Assembly (NCBI GenBank): GCA_002716165.1
Contig: PAZT01000039.1
Span: forward strand, 1 to 20,493
Reading direction: 5' to 3'
DNA from: Deltaproteobacteria bacterium
GTDB taxonomy: Bacteria > SAR324 > NAC60-12
DNA: 20,493 bases
Part shown: positions 8,465 to 16,151 of the stretch, one piece after another
Layout of the letters: each line of letters opens with the position of its first letter
Position numbering within the stretch: position 1 is the first letter of the stretch
The notes under the pieces: generated by a model
What the model saw: only the letters and a program-made list of their open reading frames with translations
What the model was told of the DNA's origin: nothing
Databases searched by the model: none
Program-made: the position numbers and the translations under genes

Positions 8465-9178
8465 ATGAGTATTTTTGGATATGCACGTTTAAATAATCAG
8501 CGTCCGACCCCTAAAAATATGGGTATAAGAAATCAAGTCAAAATTATCCAAAGTTGGAGTGAAGAAAATGGATTTGCAATTAGAAAGATATTCCGTGACA
8601 CAATCTCCAACAGTGCCAGTTTGGAATTGCCTAATTTAAAGAAACTCATATCTTTGATAGAACAAGGTGAGGTTTCTGTTCTTCTTGTTGCCCGTTTAGA
8701 TAGGTTAACAAGGATAATTCGTCTACACAAAAAATTATTAGACCTTTTTGAAGAAAAAAATGTAAGGTTTGTTTCAATCACAGAAGGTCTTGATTCAAAA
8801 TCAAGGTCTGGGAAAAAAGTTTTAGAAGCATTAAGAATTATGGCTCTTTGGGATGCTAAATCAATTCCTGACCGCACAAGAAGTATGATTGCACTAAAAA
8901 GGGAGATAGGTGAGTGTGTAGGACATGCACCATTTGGCTATACCTACCAAAAAAAACATCTTGTTCCCTTAGAAAAGGAACTTATAATTGCTTCAATAAT
9001 TAGAGAAAAACGAGAAGATGAAAATCTCAGTTACCATAAAATAGCGAAACTCTTAAATAGTCAAAGAATGAGGGCTAAAAGGGGTGGACGCTGGTATGCG
9101 GAAACAATAAAAGTAATTTGCGAAAATCCGCTTTATGAACGGGATTTAAAAGCAGATACGGAATTGCTGTCGCGATAG
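8465..9178 (+). CDS. Serine-recombinase (resolvase) homologue lacking the catalytic serine
   Basis: 237 residues. The N-terminal resolvase fold is clear: FGYARLNN (4-11), RNQVKIIQSW, GEVSVLLVARLDRLTR (68-83), FVSITEGLDSKSRSGKKVLEAL, and an E-helix with DRTRSMIALKREIG (136-149). The C-terminus is a short recombinase-type DNA-binding region: HAPFGYTYQKKHLVPLEKE, then YHKIAKLLNSQRMRAKRGGRWYAETIKVICENP. Position 10, the nucleophilic serine of YARVS(T), is Asn (codon 8492-8494). The position equivalent to Arg45 of gamma-delta resolvase (RPxL) reads LPNL, about Leu55. Arg8, Arg80 and Arg83, matching Arg8, Arg68 and Arg71, remain. Strand cleavage by the known mechanism should be impossible, so a DNA-binding role or a decaying gene is likely. 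The gene overlaps its convergent neighbour by 46 nt. Confidence 0.88.
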   Translation: MSIFGYARLNNQRPTPKNMGIRNQVKIIQSWSEENGFAIRKIFRDTISNSASLELPNLKKLISLIEQGEVSVLLVARLDRLTRIIRLHKKLLDLFEEKNVRFVSITEGLDSKSRSGKKVLEALRIMALWDAKSIPDRTRSMIALKREIGECVGHAPFGYTYQKKHLVPLEKELIIASIIREKREDENLSYHKIAKLLNSQRMRAKRGGRWYAETIKVICENPLYERDLKADTELLSR

Positions 9179-10296
9179 GGAGAGTGTGGACTGAATTCTT
9201 TTAATCCCTGCCTAATTGATTCTTTTTCTTCTTCCAAAAAGTTAGAGATTGAACTCCGGAACCCCTTATGTTCTAACCAGTGAGCACTATAAGTAAGCTC
9301 TGGAAGAAAACCACGCTGAATTTTGTGCTCGCCTTGAGCACCTGCTTCAAACAAGCTTATTCCATTTCGAATTGCAAATTCTATCGGCTGATAGTAACAC
9401 AATTCAAAATGTAAACTCCTGAAATTGCCTTTACAACCCCAATGACGACCATATAAACGATTACCTTTTTGAAAATTTATTGCACCGGCTACACACTCAT
9501 TATCAACATATGCAAAAATCAACAAAAGTTTTTTTTGCATGGTTTGATGTATTCTGTAAAAAAAATCTAAAGAAAGATAAGGATGACCCCATTTTTTAGT
9601 TGTGGTAGAAATATAAAATTTATACATCTGAGCTATGTGTTCACGAGTTATATCTTTACCCTCAAGAACTGAAATAGATATCATTTGTTCTTTAATTTGC
9701 TTACGTTCTCTAATTATCTCTTTACGGCGTTTACCCTTAAGAGTAGATAAGAACTGGTCGAAATCTTGATAATTGTTGTTTTTCCAGTGGAACTGGAAGC
9801 TGTGACGGATGAGGAATCCCATTGAATTGAAAACCTTTAGCTCTTCTGCAGAGATGTAAAGAAAATGAAGTGAGGAGCAGTTTCGTCTTCGCATACAACC
9901 GAGCGCTTCTTCCAAAAGTTTTTCTCGAACTAGATTGTCATCTTCATCTGGATGGACGAGCAATTTTCTTCCAGTTGCAGGTGTAAAAGGAACTGCCGAA
10001 ACAAGTTTTGGATAATAATTTAGCCCATTACGCTCATAGGCTTGAGCCCATCCCCAGTCAAAGATATACTCACCATAACCATTGTTTTTTTCGTAAAGGT
10101 ATAGAGCCCCCTTAAGGATGTCATTTTCCCTCATTGTCAAGTGACAGGGGATCCATCCTGATTCTTCACCTACACAATCTGATTCTTCGAGTGCAGATAG
10201 AAAATCATGGTCAGAAAAGGGAAAATCAGAATCAGTAAGTGTAGACCACTGATCTTGAGGTACAGCCCTCATTCCTGATTCAGACTTGAACTTCAC
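9133..10296 (-). CDS. FemAB-like / GNAT-fold protein (DUF482, COG3146)
   Basis: 387 residues from a GTG at 10296; an ATG at 10272 (MRAVPQDQWSTL) is the alternative, and neither has a good ribosome site. The protein follows the FemAB-like DUF482 family, placed in the acyltransferase superfamily and sometimes annotated as peptidoglycan-related, without a proven reaction. Supporting segments: an N-terminal DFPFSDHDFLSALEESDCVG, PFTPATGRKLL, LHFLYISAEE, FHWKNNNYQDFDQFLSTL, KGKRRKEIIRERKQ, ECVAGAINFQKGNRLYGRHWG, and LCYYQPIEFAIRNGISLFEAGAQGEHKIQRGF. No signal peptide or membrane span was seen. The last 15 or so residues after EFSPHSPY come from DNA that also codes the recombinase C-terminus on the other strand, so this tail may not belong to the ancestral protein. 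Confidence 0.85.
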   Translation of the reverse strand: MKFKSESGMRAVPQDQWSTLTDSDFPFSDHDFLSALEESDCVGEESGWIPCHLTMRENDILKGALYLYEKNNGYGEYIFDWGWAQAYERNGLNYYPKLVSAVPFTPATGRKLLVHPDEDDNLVREKLLEEALGCMRRRNCSSLHFLYISAEELKVFNSMGFLIRHSFQFHWKNNNYQDFDQFLSTLKGKRRKEIIRERKQIKEQMISISVLEGKDITREHIAQMYKFYISTTTKKWGHPYLSLDFFYRIHQTMQKKLLLIFAYVDNECVAGAINFQKGNRLYGRHWGCKGNFRSLHFELCYYQPIEFAIRNGISLFEAGAQGEHKIQRGFLPELTYSAHWLEHKGFRSSISNFLEEEKESIRQGLKEFSPHSPYRDSNSVSAFKSRS

Positions 10297-10375
10297 AATT
10301 CTTATGTTTATGAATAGATTTTGCCAGGTAGAGAATTAAAATGGTAACTCGGCATTTTAGTTTCAGAAAATAGAT

Positions 10376-11350
10376 TCATTTGAGGTCAGGAGAACGTACA
10401 AAAATCATCTTGTTATTGCGTACATAACTTACTATCTGAACTGATGTTCGTTTTATGCTCTTAACAGATTTAAAAAAAACTAGCTGAAAAGGAATTCCCT
10501 TTTTTTTAATAGCGGCATTTGGAGTTTGTTCCTGATCGGCTATTAATAATGAAGAATTGAGAATTCCCAAATCTTCCGAATGACGTATTGCTTTAATATC
10601 CAAAGGACTAAATTTCTCTAATTGTTCATCTGATAATACATTACCGGCATAGGTAAAATGACTTGCGATCATCCTGTCCCCAGAATCAAATGCAAAAGCT
10701 TTTAATTGTATTTTTTCCAAATTATCAGAATTTTCTAGATTATTCCTTAGAACTCCTTCCACCACTAATAGTGGGAGTCTGTTGTAACCATTCTCAACTT
10801 GTCTAGCCCTAAATTCTCCTTCAAATTCAAGATAGTGTAAATTTTTTGAGGTTAGTCGATGAATAATTGATGAATCAAAAAATTTTAAATATCCCCCAAC
10901 AAAAGCAATCCCTGAAACTGTAAGAATGCAAAATATGACGAACAAGATTAAATTCTCATGAAATCCTAAGTTTACCTTATTAAGTTCATTTGGTTTTTTT
11001 CCCTCAACTTTTAATTTTGCATGATTTTTTTCATTTTTAGGATTTGGCAGGTTAAGGTCTTTAAAAGAGCGATTTTTCTGTTCTTGATTTTTTTTAGTCT
11101 TATATATTTTTTGTTGACCTTTTGATTTTAATGATTCATTTTCGGATGAATTATTTATACCTAGTTCTTTAAGTATAGAAGTTGCCGCATCAGCGGCGGT
11201 TTTATTTTTATTCTGATTAAAAAAAGATGAGGGATCTTCTTTAGTAATTTTAAGTGCTCCAGTTTCGCCTGAATTCAAGGAAAATTTCTCTGGTTTTCTT
11301 GCGATCATTTTTTTATAAATTCTTTCCCCTCTAACATGGGCGGGGGTCAT
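10376..11350 (-). CDS. Membrane-anchored DUF3426-like protein
   Basis: 324 residues from the ATG at 11348-11350, with an alternative in-frame ATG 14 codons later (MIARKPEKF). Residues 1-130 are polar, Lys/Asn-rich and probably disordered. One transmembrane helix lies at about 133-153 (ILFVIFCILTVSGIAFVGGYL). The C-terminal domain (about 172-318) matches the DUF3426 pattern: LLVVEGVLRNNLENS, KAFAFDSGDRMIAS, YAGNVLSDEQLEKFS and PFQLVFFKSV. Many DUF3426 proteins, especially in Deltaproteobacteria, start with a zinc-ribbon (two CxxC); none is present here. The C-terminal domain should lie in the periplasm. Function is unknown. It sits between the Omp85-fusion and DUF482 genes on the same strand with gaps of 133 and 79 nt, so shared transcription is possible. 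Confidence 0.78.
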   Translation of the reverse strand: MTPAHVRGERIYKKMIARKPEKFSLNSGETGALKITKEDPSSFFNQNKNKTAADAATSILKELGINNSSENESLKSKGQQKIYKTKKNQEQKNRSFKDLNLPNPKNEKNHAKLKVEGKKPNELNKVNLGFHENLILFVIFCILTVSGIAFVGGYLKFFDSSIIHRLTSKNLHYLEFEGEFRARQVENGYNRLPLLVVEGVLRNNLENSDNLEKIQLKAFAFDSGDRMIASHFTYAGNVLSDEQLEKFSPLDIKAIRHSEDLGILNSSLLIADQEQTPNAAIKKKGIPFQLVFFKSVKSIKRTSVQIVSYVRNNKMIFVRSPDLK

Positions 11351-11483
11351 TTAAAAGTGGTTCAGCTCAACTTCTTTTAAACTTTTTAAGAAAGCAATAT
11401 TTTTTATTGGTTTTTTATTATGATGCTCACATTTTTATCCTGTAAAAGCAAGTTTACAAAGATATATTTTAGCTCAAATTTCT

Positions 11484-14400
11484 TTAACTGCCTGTAAGAA
11501 TTCCAAGTAATATGAACTGTGGTTTTTCATATTCCCTATCATTTAATGGGTATGCAACCTCTATTTTAAGTGGGACCTGAAAAAGTGAGGCAGTATCCAC
11601 TGTCCACTCAATACCAAAACCGGCATTTTGGCGGTGTTTTGCTCTATCATAAGAATTATTTTTTGACCATATTTTGCCTTGGTCATAAAAAATGGTACCT
11701 TGTATTTTATAGGCGCTCACGATTCCCCAAAAGGGTGCGGTTACTAATGGGAACTTATAATCAATTCTTGAGGCCAATAGTCGTTCGTCACTCAAAACTG
11801 TATGTTGAGGATATCCACGTAATACTGAGGGGCTTCCAAGCTGGAATTTTTTTTGCAAAGGAGTTATGCCTGAGGTAGTACCATGTATGATATCCAGTTG
11901 GAACAATTTACGATGTCCTATATGAAATTTCTGACCAAGTGTCCCCTGCCAACGAACATATGAGAAATCACTATCCAATTCAAGCCATGGCTGTTCATTC
12001 CAGATGTTCCAGCTTAATTGATAATTTTCACTCGGCCTTAATCCTCCAGTATGTTCCAGCAAAAAAGTGTTTAATTCTCCAGATTCTGAAATTTCGCCTT
12101 TTAAGGAAGTGTCGTCTGCTGAAAACAGGGTCTCCCTTGACAAACTGGAGTGAAATTGATACTCCAGTTCGCTTTGGTCATGAGGAGGCTTAAAAGTTGC
12201 TCTTATTGCCTCAGATCTCAATCCACCATACTCCCTTGCGCTGAATCCAGCCTCAAGACCATTAATACCTAAATTTTCACGATCAAAATTGAGAATGTAT
12301 AGCCCACGCCGGTTTTTTGTTCCATATCCTGGTATTGCGTAAAGGCGATAGTCATCAAACCTATATTTAATACCGAGTCCAAATGAATTTCCATCTAATG
12401 CATTATTCCCAAAACCAGGAACTAATAGTACGAGATGCTCCCTCTGTTTTTTCCAGTCAGCCCCTAATCGAATACGATAATGAATAAAAGAGTGGTTATT
12501 GATACGTGATGATTCCAGCAAAACTTCATCAGGATCAATTGAAATTTTATCTGGGGGACTTTCAGATTTTATTAGAACATAATCTTGTTGTTTAATTCCA
12601 GAGAGAATCTTGCGGAATTCTTGTCCATCCTTTGTTATTAAAGCTACAACAACTGGCATTTGGACATTACCTTTTTTGTTTATGACTATTTTAGTTTCAT
12701 AAGTTCCGTCTGGCAAAATATTAGTATTTGAAGTTTCAAAACCATAATCCAAAGCTTCGTTTGTTTTAAACCATTGTGTGAAAAACCAGTCCAATGAACC
12801 GGATCCCGTCTTATTATAAGGGTTTACTTGTGGAAGTGGGGGAGTTCTAAATCTTAAGTCGTTAATTTTTTCCATTGAGTCCTGAAATTCGGCTTGACCG
12901 GCTAACTTACCATGATATTGTTTTGTAAAATGCTGAAGTCCTTTTGTAAATCTATTTTTTCCCAAAAGATATTCCAGCATAGAAAGAACCATTGCAGTCT
13001 TGTACGTCAATGTCTTTAGAAAAACCTGAGAATTCCTATTTTTACGGAAAGATGATAAAATAGGGTACTTTAATTCCCCTGAAACAGAGTTCGCCATCTC
13101 CTCAAAAAAATGGTCACGATAACGGGGATTCAGCCAATCAATAGTATCAAATATTCCTGATTGCGGGCCAAATTTTTCCTGATAAAAGCGCAATCCAAAA
13201 AAGGCTGGAAGACCCATGTTTAGCCAAAGCTGTTTGTCATTGTCGTTAAAGATAGATTCGCCAAACCAAAGTTGAGCCAGTCTACGTGTCAAAAATCCTA
13301 ATGCCTGTCTGTCTAGAAATTCGGACCTTTTATAATTTGGTAGTGGAACTAAAATAAGGTTGTTAAGGATGTCAACCTGTTCATAATCAGCCTCTACAGC
13401 TACAATACTTATTGATTCCCAAGGTGATTCTAGTCCATAACGTGACCGCATAAATTCCAAAAACTGTCTGCTCCAATTATGCAACAGGATGGCCCTGCGA
13501 TCATTTCCAAAAAGGAAAAAAGAGGTAAGTTCTGGTGATTTTTTAGAAGCTACAGAGTGTGAATTTTTTTCGTTGATTCCATTTGATTTATTTTTTTTAA
13601 GTTTTTTATGGACTTTGGAAAAGATCAAGGGGAAGTATTTCAAGGGTTTTTTTGTTTCATAAAACGTAAATGCTGTCTCTGGAGGCAAACTTTGATGCCC
13701 ACTTGAAGTAATTATAGTCCCAGCCTGTACTGCTTCCCATTTTACTTTATAAGTTGCAGGTGAAGGATTTCTCTCCTCTTTAGACCATATCTTTTCTGTT
13801 AACGTATTGTGATTGTCCCAGCTTAAAAGCCTCGGATGCCAATTAGCTGTCAATAGCATTCCATTGACTGTTCCTTCCTGAGTATGTTCAGGAAACTTTG
13901 TATAAAAGTTTATGAAAACAATAGACTGGCCAGGATAACCTTTTATGTCCCGAAGTTTCTCTGGAAGAGGTATCCTCAATAATCCTTGATCGATTGAATA
14001 TCCAACCTCCAAATCTGGGTTTGGTTCTAAAGAAAATTGCAGGTCACGTTTTTCATTTGGAGAATGGTTATTTAGTGTCTTTACTGAAACTATGCTCATG
14101 CTTCCATGGCTGAACCCTTTTGGTGTTTTTGGATCCTCAAAATTGTCTTGAAAACGACGAAGTGAAAACACAGGTACAATTTTATGTTTTCTTATACCTC
14201 TCTCATCCTGAGCAAGGAAACGATTCCCAGGCAATGAAAATAGTAATTCATTCTCTGGATATGCGCTTCTAGTGAAACGGACTTGCATTTTCCCAACAAG
14301 AAGTGTCTTATCGTGATCATAAGACACATCAATCGTGTAATGAGGGACTTCAATTTTTACTATAATGCTTGCTTTTGATATTTTTGCATGAAAACAAAAC

Positions 14401-14543
14401 GTCGTTACCAAAAAAAATAGTAGAAGATGTGAAATCCTTGAGATTAAGTCTTTAAGGAAAAAGCCCCCTCCATTTAATTTTGAACCAATTAATCCTAAAT
14501 ATGAATACTCAAAATGGCCTCGATTTTCACAAAAATAATTCAA
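11484..14543 (-). CDS. Inactive M1-aminopeptidase-like domain fused to an Omp85/BamA-type barrel
   Basis: 1019 residues from a TTG at 14543. A hydrophobic stretch at about 39-50 followed by HAKISKA looks like a signal peptide. Residues about 62-680 follow the M1 peptidase layout: IDVSYDHDKTLLVGKMQVRF (N-domain), a core with RRLAQLWFGES (420-430) and LWLNMGLPAFF (439-449), a helix YKTAMVLSMLEYLLGKNRF, LDWFFTQWF (584-592), then an Ig-like segment ending IDPDEVLLESSRINN. HExxH reads RRLAQ and the WLNEG glutamate is Met443, so both zinc His, the catalytic Glu and the third ligand are gone; no GAMEN motif is seen. Residues about 690-1019 form an Omp85-type barrel with VLRGYPQ (907-913) and a late FYDQGKIW strand. 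It should sit in the outer membrane. The start is uncertain: no in-frame ATG occurs before Met86. Confidence 0.88.
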   Translation of the reverse strand: MNYFCENRGHFEYSYLGLIGSKLNGGGFFLKDLISRISHLLLFFLVTTFCFHAKISKASIIVKIEVPHYTIDVSYDHDKTLLVGKMQVRFTRSAYPENELLFSLPGNRFLAQDERGIRKHKIVPVFSLRRFQDNFEDPKTPKGFSHGSMSIVSVKTLNNHSPNEKRDLQFSLEPNPDLEVGYSIDQGLLRIPLPEKLRDIKGYPGQSIVFINFYTKFPEHTQEGTVNGMLLTANWHPRLLSWDNHNTLTEKIWSKEERNPSPATYKVKWEAVQAGTIITSSGHQSLPPETAFTFYETKKPLKYFPLIFSKVHKKLKKNKSNGINEKNSHSVASKKSPELTSFFLFGNDRRAILLHNWSRQFLEFMRSRYGLESPWESISIVAVEADYEQVDILNNLILVPLPNYKRSEFLDRQALGFLTRRLAQLWFGESIFNDNDKQLWLNMGLPAFFGLRFYQEKFGPQSGIFDTIDWLNPRYRDHFFEEMANSVSGELKYPILSSFRKNRNSQVFLKTLTYKTAMVLSMLEYLLGKNRFTKGLQHFTKQYHGKLAGQAEFQDSMEKINDLRFRTPPLPQVNPYNKTGSGSLDWFFTQWFKTNEALDYGFETSNTNILPDGTYETKIVINKKGNVQMPVVVALITKDGQEFRKILSGIKQQDYVLIKSESPPDKISIDPDEVLLESSRINNHSFIHYRIRLGADWKKQREHLVLLVPGFGNNALDGNSFGLGIKYRFDDYRLYAIPGYGTKNRRGLYILNFDRENLGINGLEAGFSAREYGGLRSEAIRATFKPPHDQSELEYQFHSSLSRETLFSADDTSLKGEISESGELNTFLLEHTGGLRPSENYQLSWNIWNEQPWLELDSDFSYVRWQGTLGQKFHIGHRKLFQLDIIHGTTSGITPLQKKFQLGSPSVLRGYPQHTVLSDERLLASRIDYKFPLVTAPFWGIVSAYKIQGTIFYDQGKIWSKNNSYDRAKHRQNAGFGIEWTVDTASLFQVPLKIEVAYPLNDREYEKPQFILLGILTGS

Positions 14544-14918
14544 GGTGAAATTCCTTGTGAAAAAATTATTGAAACAGATTCAGAAATTGCAATTCTTGAT
14601 ATTATGCCCTGTGCAAAAGGACATACACTTGTTATTCCAAAACTTGAAGTAAAGCTTTTGGAAGACGTACCTGAGTCTGAGGCTTTGTCTCTGATGCGTA
14701 CAATTCAGTATGTTGCTAAAGCAGTAAGCACTGCTTTCGATAGAATAGATTACAATATTATCCTGAATAATGGATCAAATGCAGGTCAAGAAGTTGAGCA
14801 TGTTCACTTCCACATATTGCCTCGTCCCAAAGGTAGCCTCAGGCCTTTTCATCAACGTTCTAATTATGCTGAAGGGGAGATGCAAGAAGTGGGAGCAAAA
14901 ATACGAAATTGTCTCTGA
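14514..14918 (+). CDS. HIT-family nucleotide-binding protein (Hint-like)
   Basis: 134-residue histidine-triad protein, probably a cytoplasmic purine nucleoside phosphoramidase or related hydrolase. SIFTKIIQGEIPCEKI at the N-terminus, DIMPCAKGHTLVIPK (29-43) and the triad HVHFHILPR (His96, His98, His100) are canonical; His98 would be the nucleophile. NNGSNAGQEVEHVH shows the usual Gly-rich lead-in. The ATG at 14514 is well supported because MASIFTKIIQGEIP is the standard family start. It faces away from the Omp85-fusion gene, whose annotated TTG start overlaps it by 30 nt. Downstream, 208 nt separate it from era. The adenylated substrate in vivo is unknown, as for most members. Confidence 0.95.
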   Translation: MASIFTKIIQGEIPCEKIIETDSEIAILDIMPCAKGHTLVIPKLEVKLLEDVPESEALSLMRTIQYVAKAVSTAFDRIDYNIILNNGSNAGQEVEHVHFHILPRPKGSLRPFHQRSNYAEGEMQEVGAKIRNCL

Positions 14919-14998
14919 AGGCTTATATTTAATTATTTTTTGGAGAACTTAATCACACAATTATAGGTAAAAAAATAGGCAATGATTTGCATTTTTAA

Positions 14999-15050
14999 AG
15001 GTTTAGGCATTTCTTTATTTGGCTTGAGAGACCAGTTAAACCTATTTTTT
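14999..15050 (+). terminator. Weak candidate terminator after the HIT gene
   Basis: AGGTTTA (14999-15005) can pair with TAAACCT (15037-15043) around a 31-nt loop that contains a further short TGG/CCA pairing, and it is followed by ATTTTTTG. The stem is short and the loop long, so this is a weak rho-independent candidate. Confidence 0.25.
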
Positions 15051-15057
15051 GAAAAAG

Positions 15058-15071
15058 TACCGAGACCGGTA
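15058..15071. repeat. Inverted repeat TACCG-AGAC-CGGTA upstream of era
   Basis: Perfect 5-bp arms around a 4-nt spacer, 56 nt before the era start and richer in G/C than its surroundings. It could be an operator half-site pair or a small hairpin in the era leader. Nothing links it to a known regulator. Confidence 0.3.
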
Positions 15072-15126
15072 TGGTATTTGAAGCTTAATTTCCCTACAGC
15101 ATATCAAAACAACTTATAATTTACTC

Positions 15127-16086
15127 GTGAAAGATAATAAAGGCTTTCCAAAAGAAAGTGAAGAAAAAAAAATTGGAGGTCAATTATGTGGTTTCGTAGG
15201 TTTGATTGGCCGACCTAATGTAGGAAAATCTACATTGTTAAACAAGCTGGTCGGTCAAAAAGTTTCTATAACTACTCATAAGGCACAAACCACTAGAAAT
15301 CGTATTCTGGGTATCTGGACAGAAAAAAATACTCAAATTATCTTTATCGATACTCCTGGAATACACAGAACTGAAAATCTCCTTAATAGGAAAATAGTAG
15401 CATATGCTGAAAATACTTTGGGAGATACGGATTTGAATTTGTGGATTGTTCAACCATGTCTGAAAAATTCTAACCAAAATAACTGCTTTTCTGTTTTACA
15501 CCCTGAAGAACAGGATATTCTTCAAATGTTGTCCAACAAAAAAAAACGGACACTAGTGGTATTAAACAAAATTGACATCATATCAAAAGCAGATTTGCTT
15601 AAGAGTATTGCAAATCTTAACAAGTTGGGTGAATTTCTTGAAATTGTTCCAGTGTCTGCTTTGAAGTCAAATAATCTTGATCAGCTAATTTTAAGCCTAA
15701 AAAAATATCTCTCTCCTCACCCTTTTTACTTTGAACACCATCAGGTCACAGATGTTACTGAACGTTTTCTTGCGAGCGAATTTGTAAGGGAAGAGATCTT
15801 TCTTAGGTTGAGAAAGGAAATACCATATTCTGTAGCAGTCGTTGTGGAACAATTTGAAGAGAACTCCAAATGCATTAAAATTGCTTGTGTTATTTGTGTT
15901 GAGCGAAACTCACAAAAAGGAATTATCATCGGGAAAAAAGGAGAAATGCTTAAAAATATAGGTTCAGGTGCAAGAAAAAAAATACAGAGTCTTCTTGGGA
16001 ACAAAGTTTTTTTGAAGCTTCATGTGAAAGTACTGAAACGATGGACCCAAAATGAGCTTCATCTCAAATCACTAGGATTTAAATAA
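15127..16086 (+). CDS. era: GTPase Era
   Basis: Essential Ras-like GTPase that binds the 3' end of 16S rRNA and aids 30S ribosome maturation. 319 residues from a GTG at 15127, with a roughly 20-residue polar N-terminal extension relative to E. coli Era. G1 GRPNVGKST (28-36), G2 region KAQTTRNRILG (52-62), G3 DTPG (75-78), G4 NKID (147-150) and G5 SAL (177-179) are all present. The Era-specific C-terminal KH domain follows, with the GxxG loop in IIIGKKGEMLKNIG (266-279) and KVLKRWTQNELHLKSLGF at the end. No RNase III or RecO gene is adjacent, unlike many proteobacteria. The next gene starts 65 nt downstream on the same strand. Confidence 0.98.
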   Translation: MKDNKGFPKESEEKKIGGQLCGFVGLIGRPNVGKSTLLNKLVGQKVSITTHKAQTTRNRILGIWTEKNTQIIFIDTPGIHRTENLLNRKIVAYAENTLGDTDLNLWIVQPCLKNSNQNNCFSVLHPEEQDILQMLSNKKKRTLVVLNKIDIISKADLLKSIANLNKLGEFLEIVPVSALKSNNLDQLILSLKKYLSPHPFYFEHHQVTDVTERFLASEFVREEIFLRLRKEIPYSVAVVVEQFEENSKCIKIACVICVERNSQKGIIIGKKGEMLKNIGSGARKKIQSLLGNKVFLKLHVKVLKRWTQNELHLKSLGFK

Positions 16087-16151
16087 ATTAATAGTTAAAT
16101 GAGATCTTTTAAATTACTCTAACTTTCATCTTTAATTTATTATTTAATTAA

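Noticed and set aside
8465..9178. An integrated mobile element around the recombinase homologue
   Set aside because: No terminal inverted repeats, target duplications, att-like direct repeats or cargo genes were seen, and the recombinase lacks its catalytic serine.
11570..12193. Plus-strand frames of 102 and 84 codons within the barrel gene
   Set aside because: They are shadows of the Omp85-type C-terminus, which shows family motifs on the minus strand.
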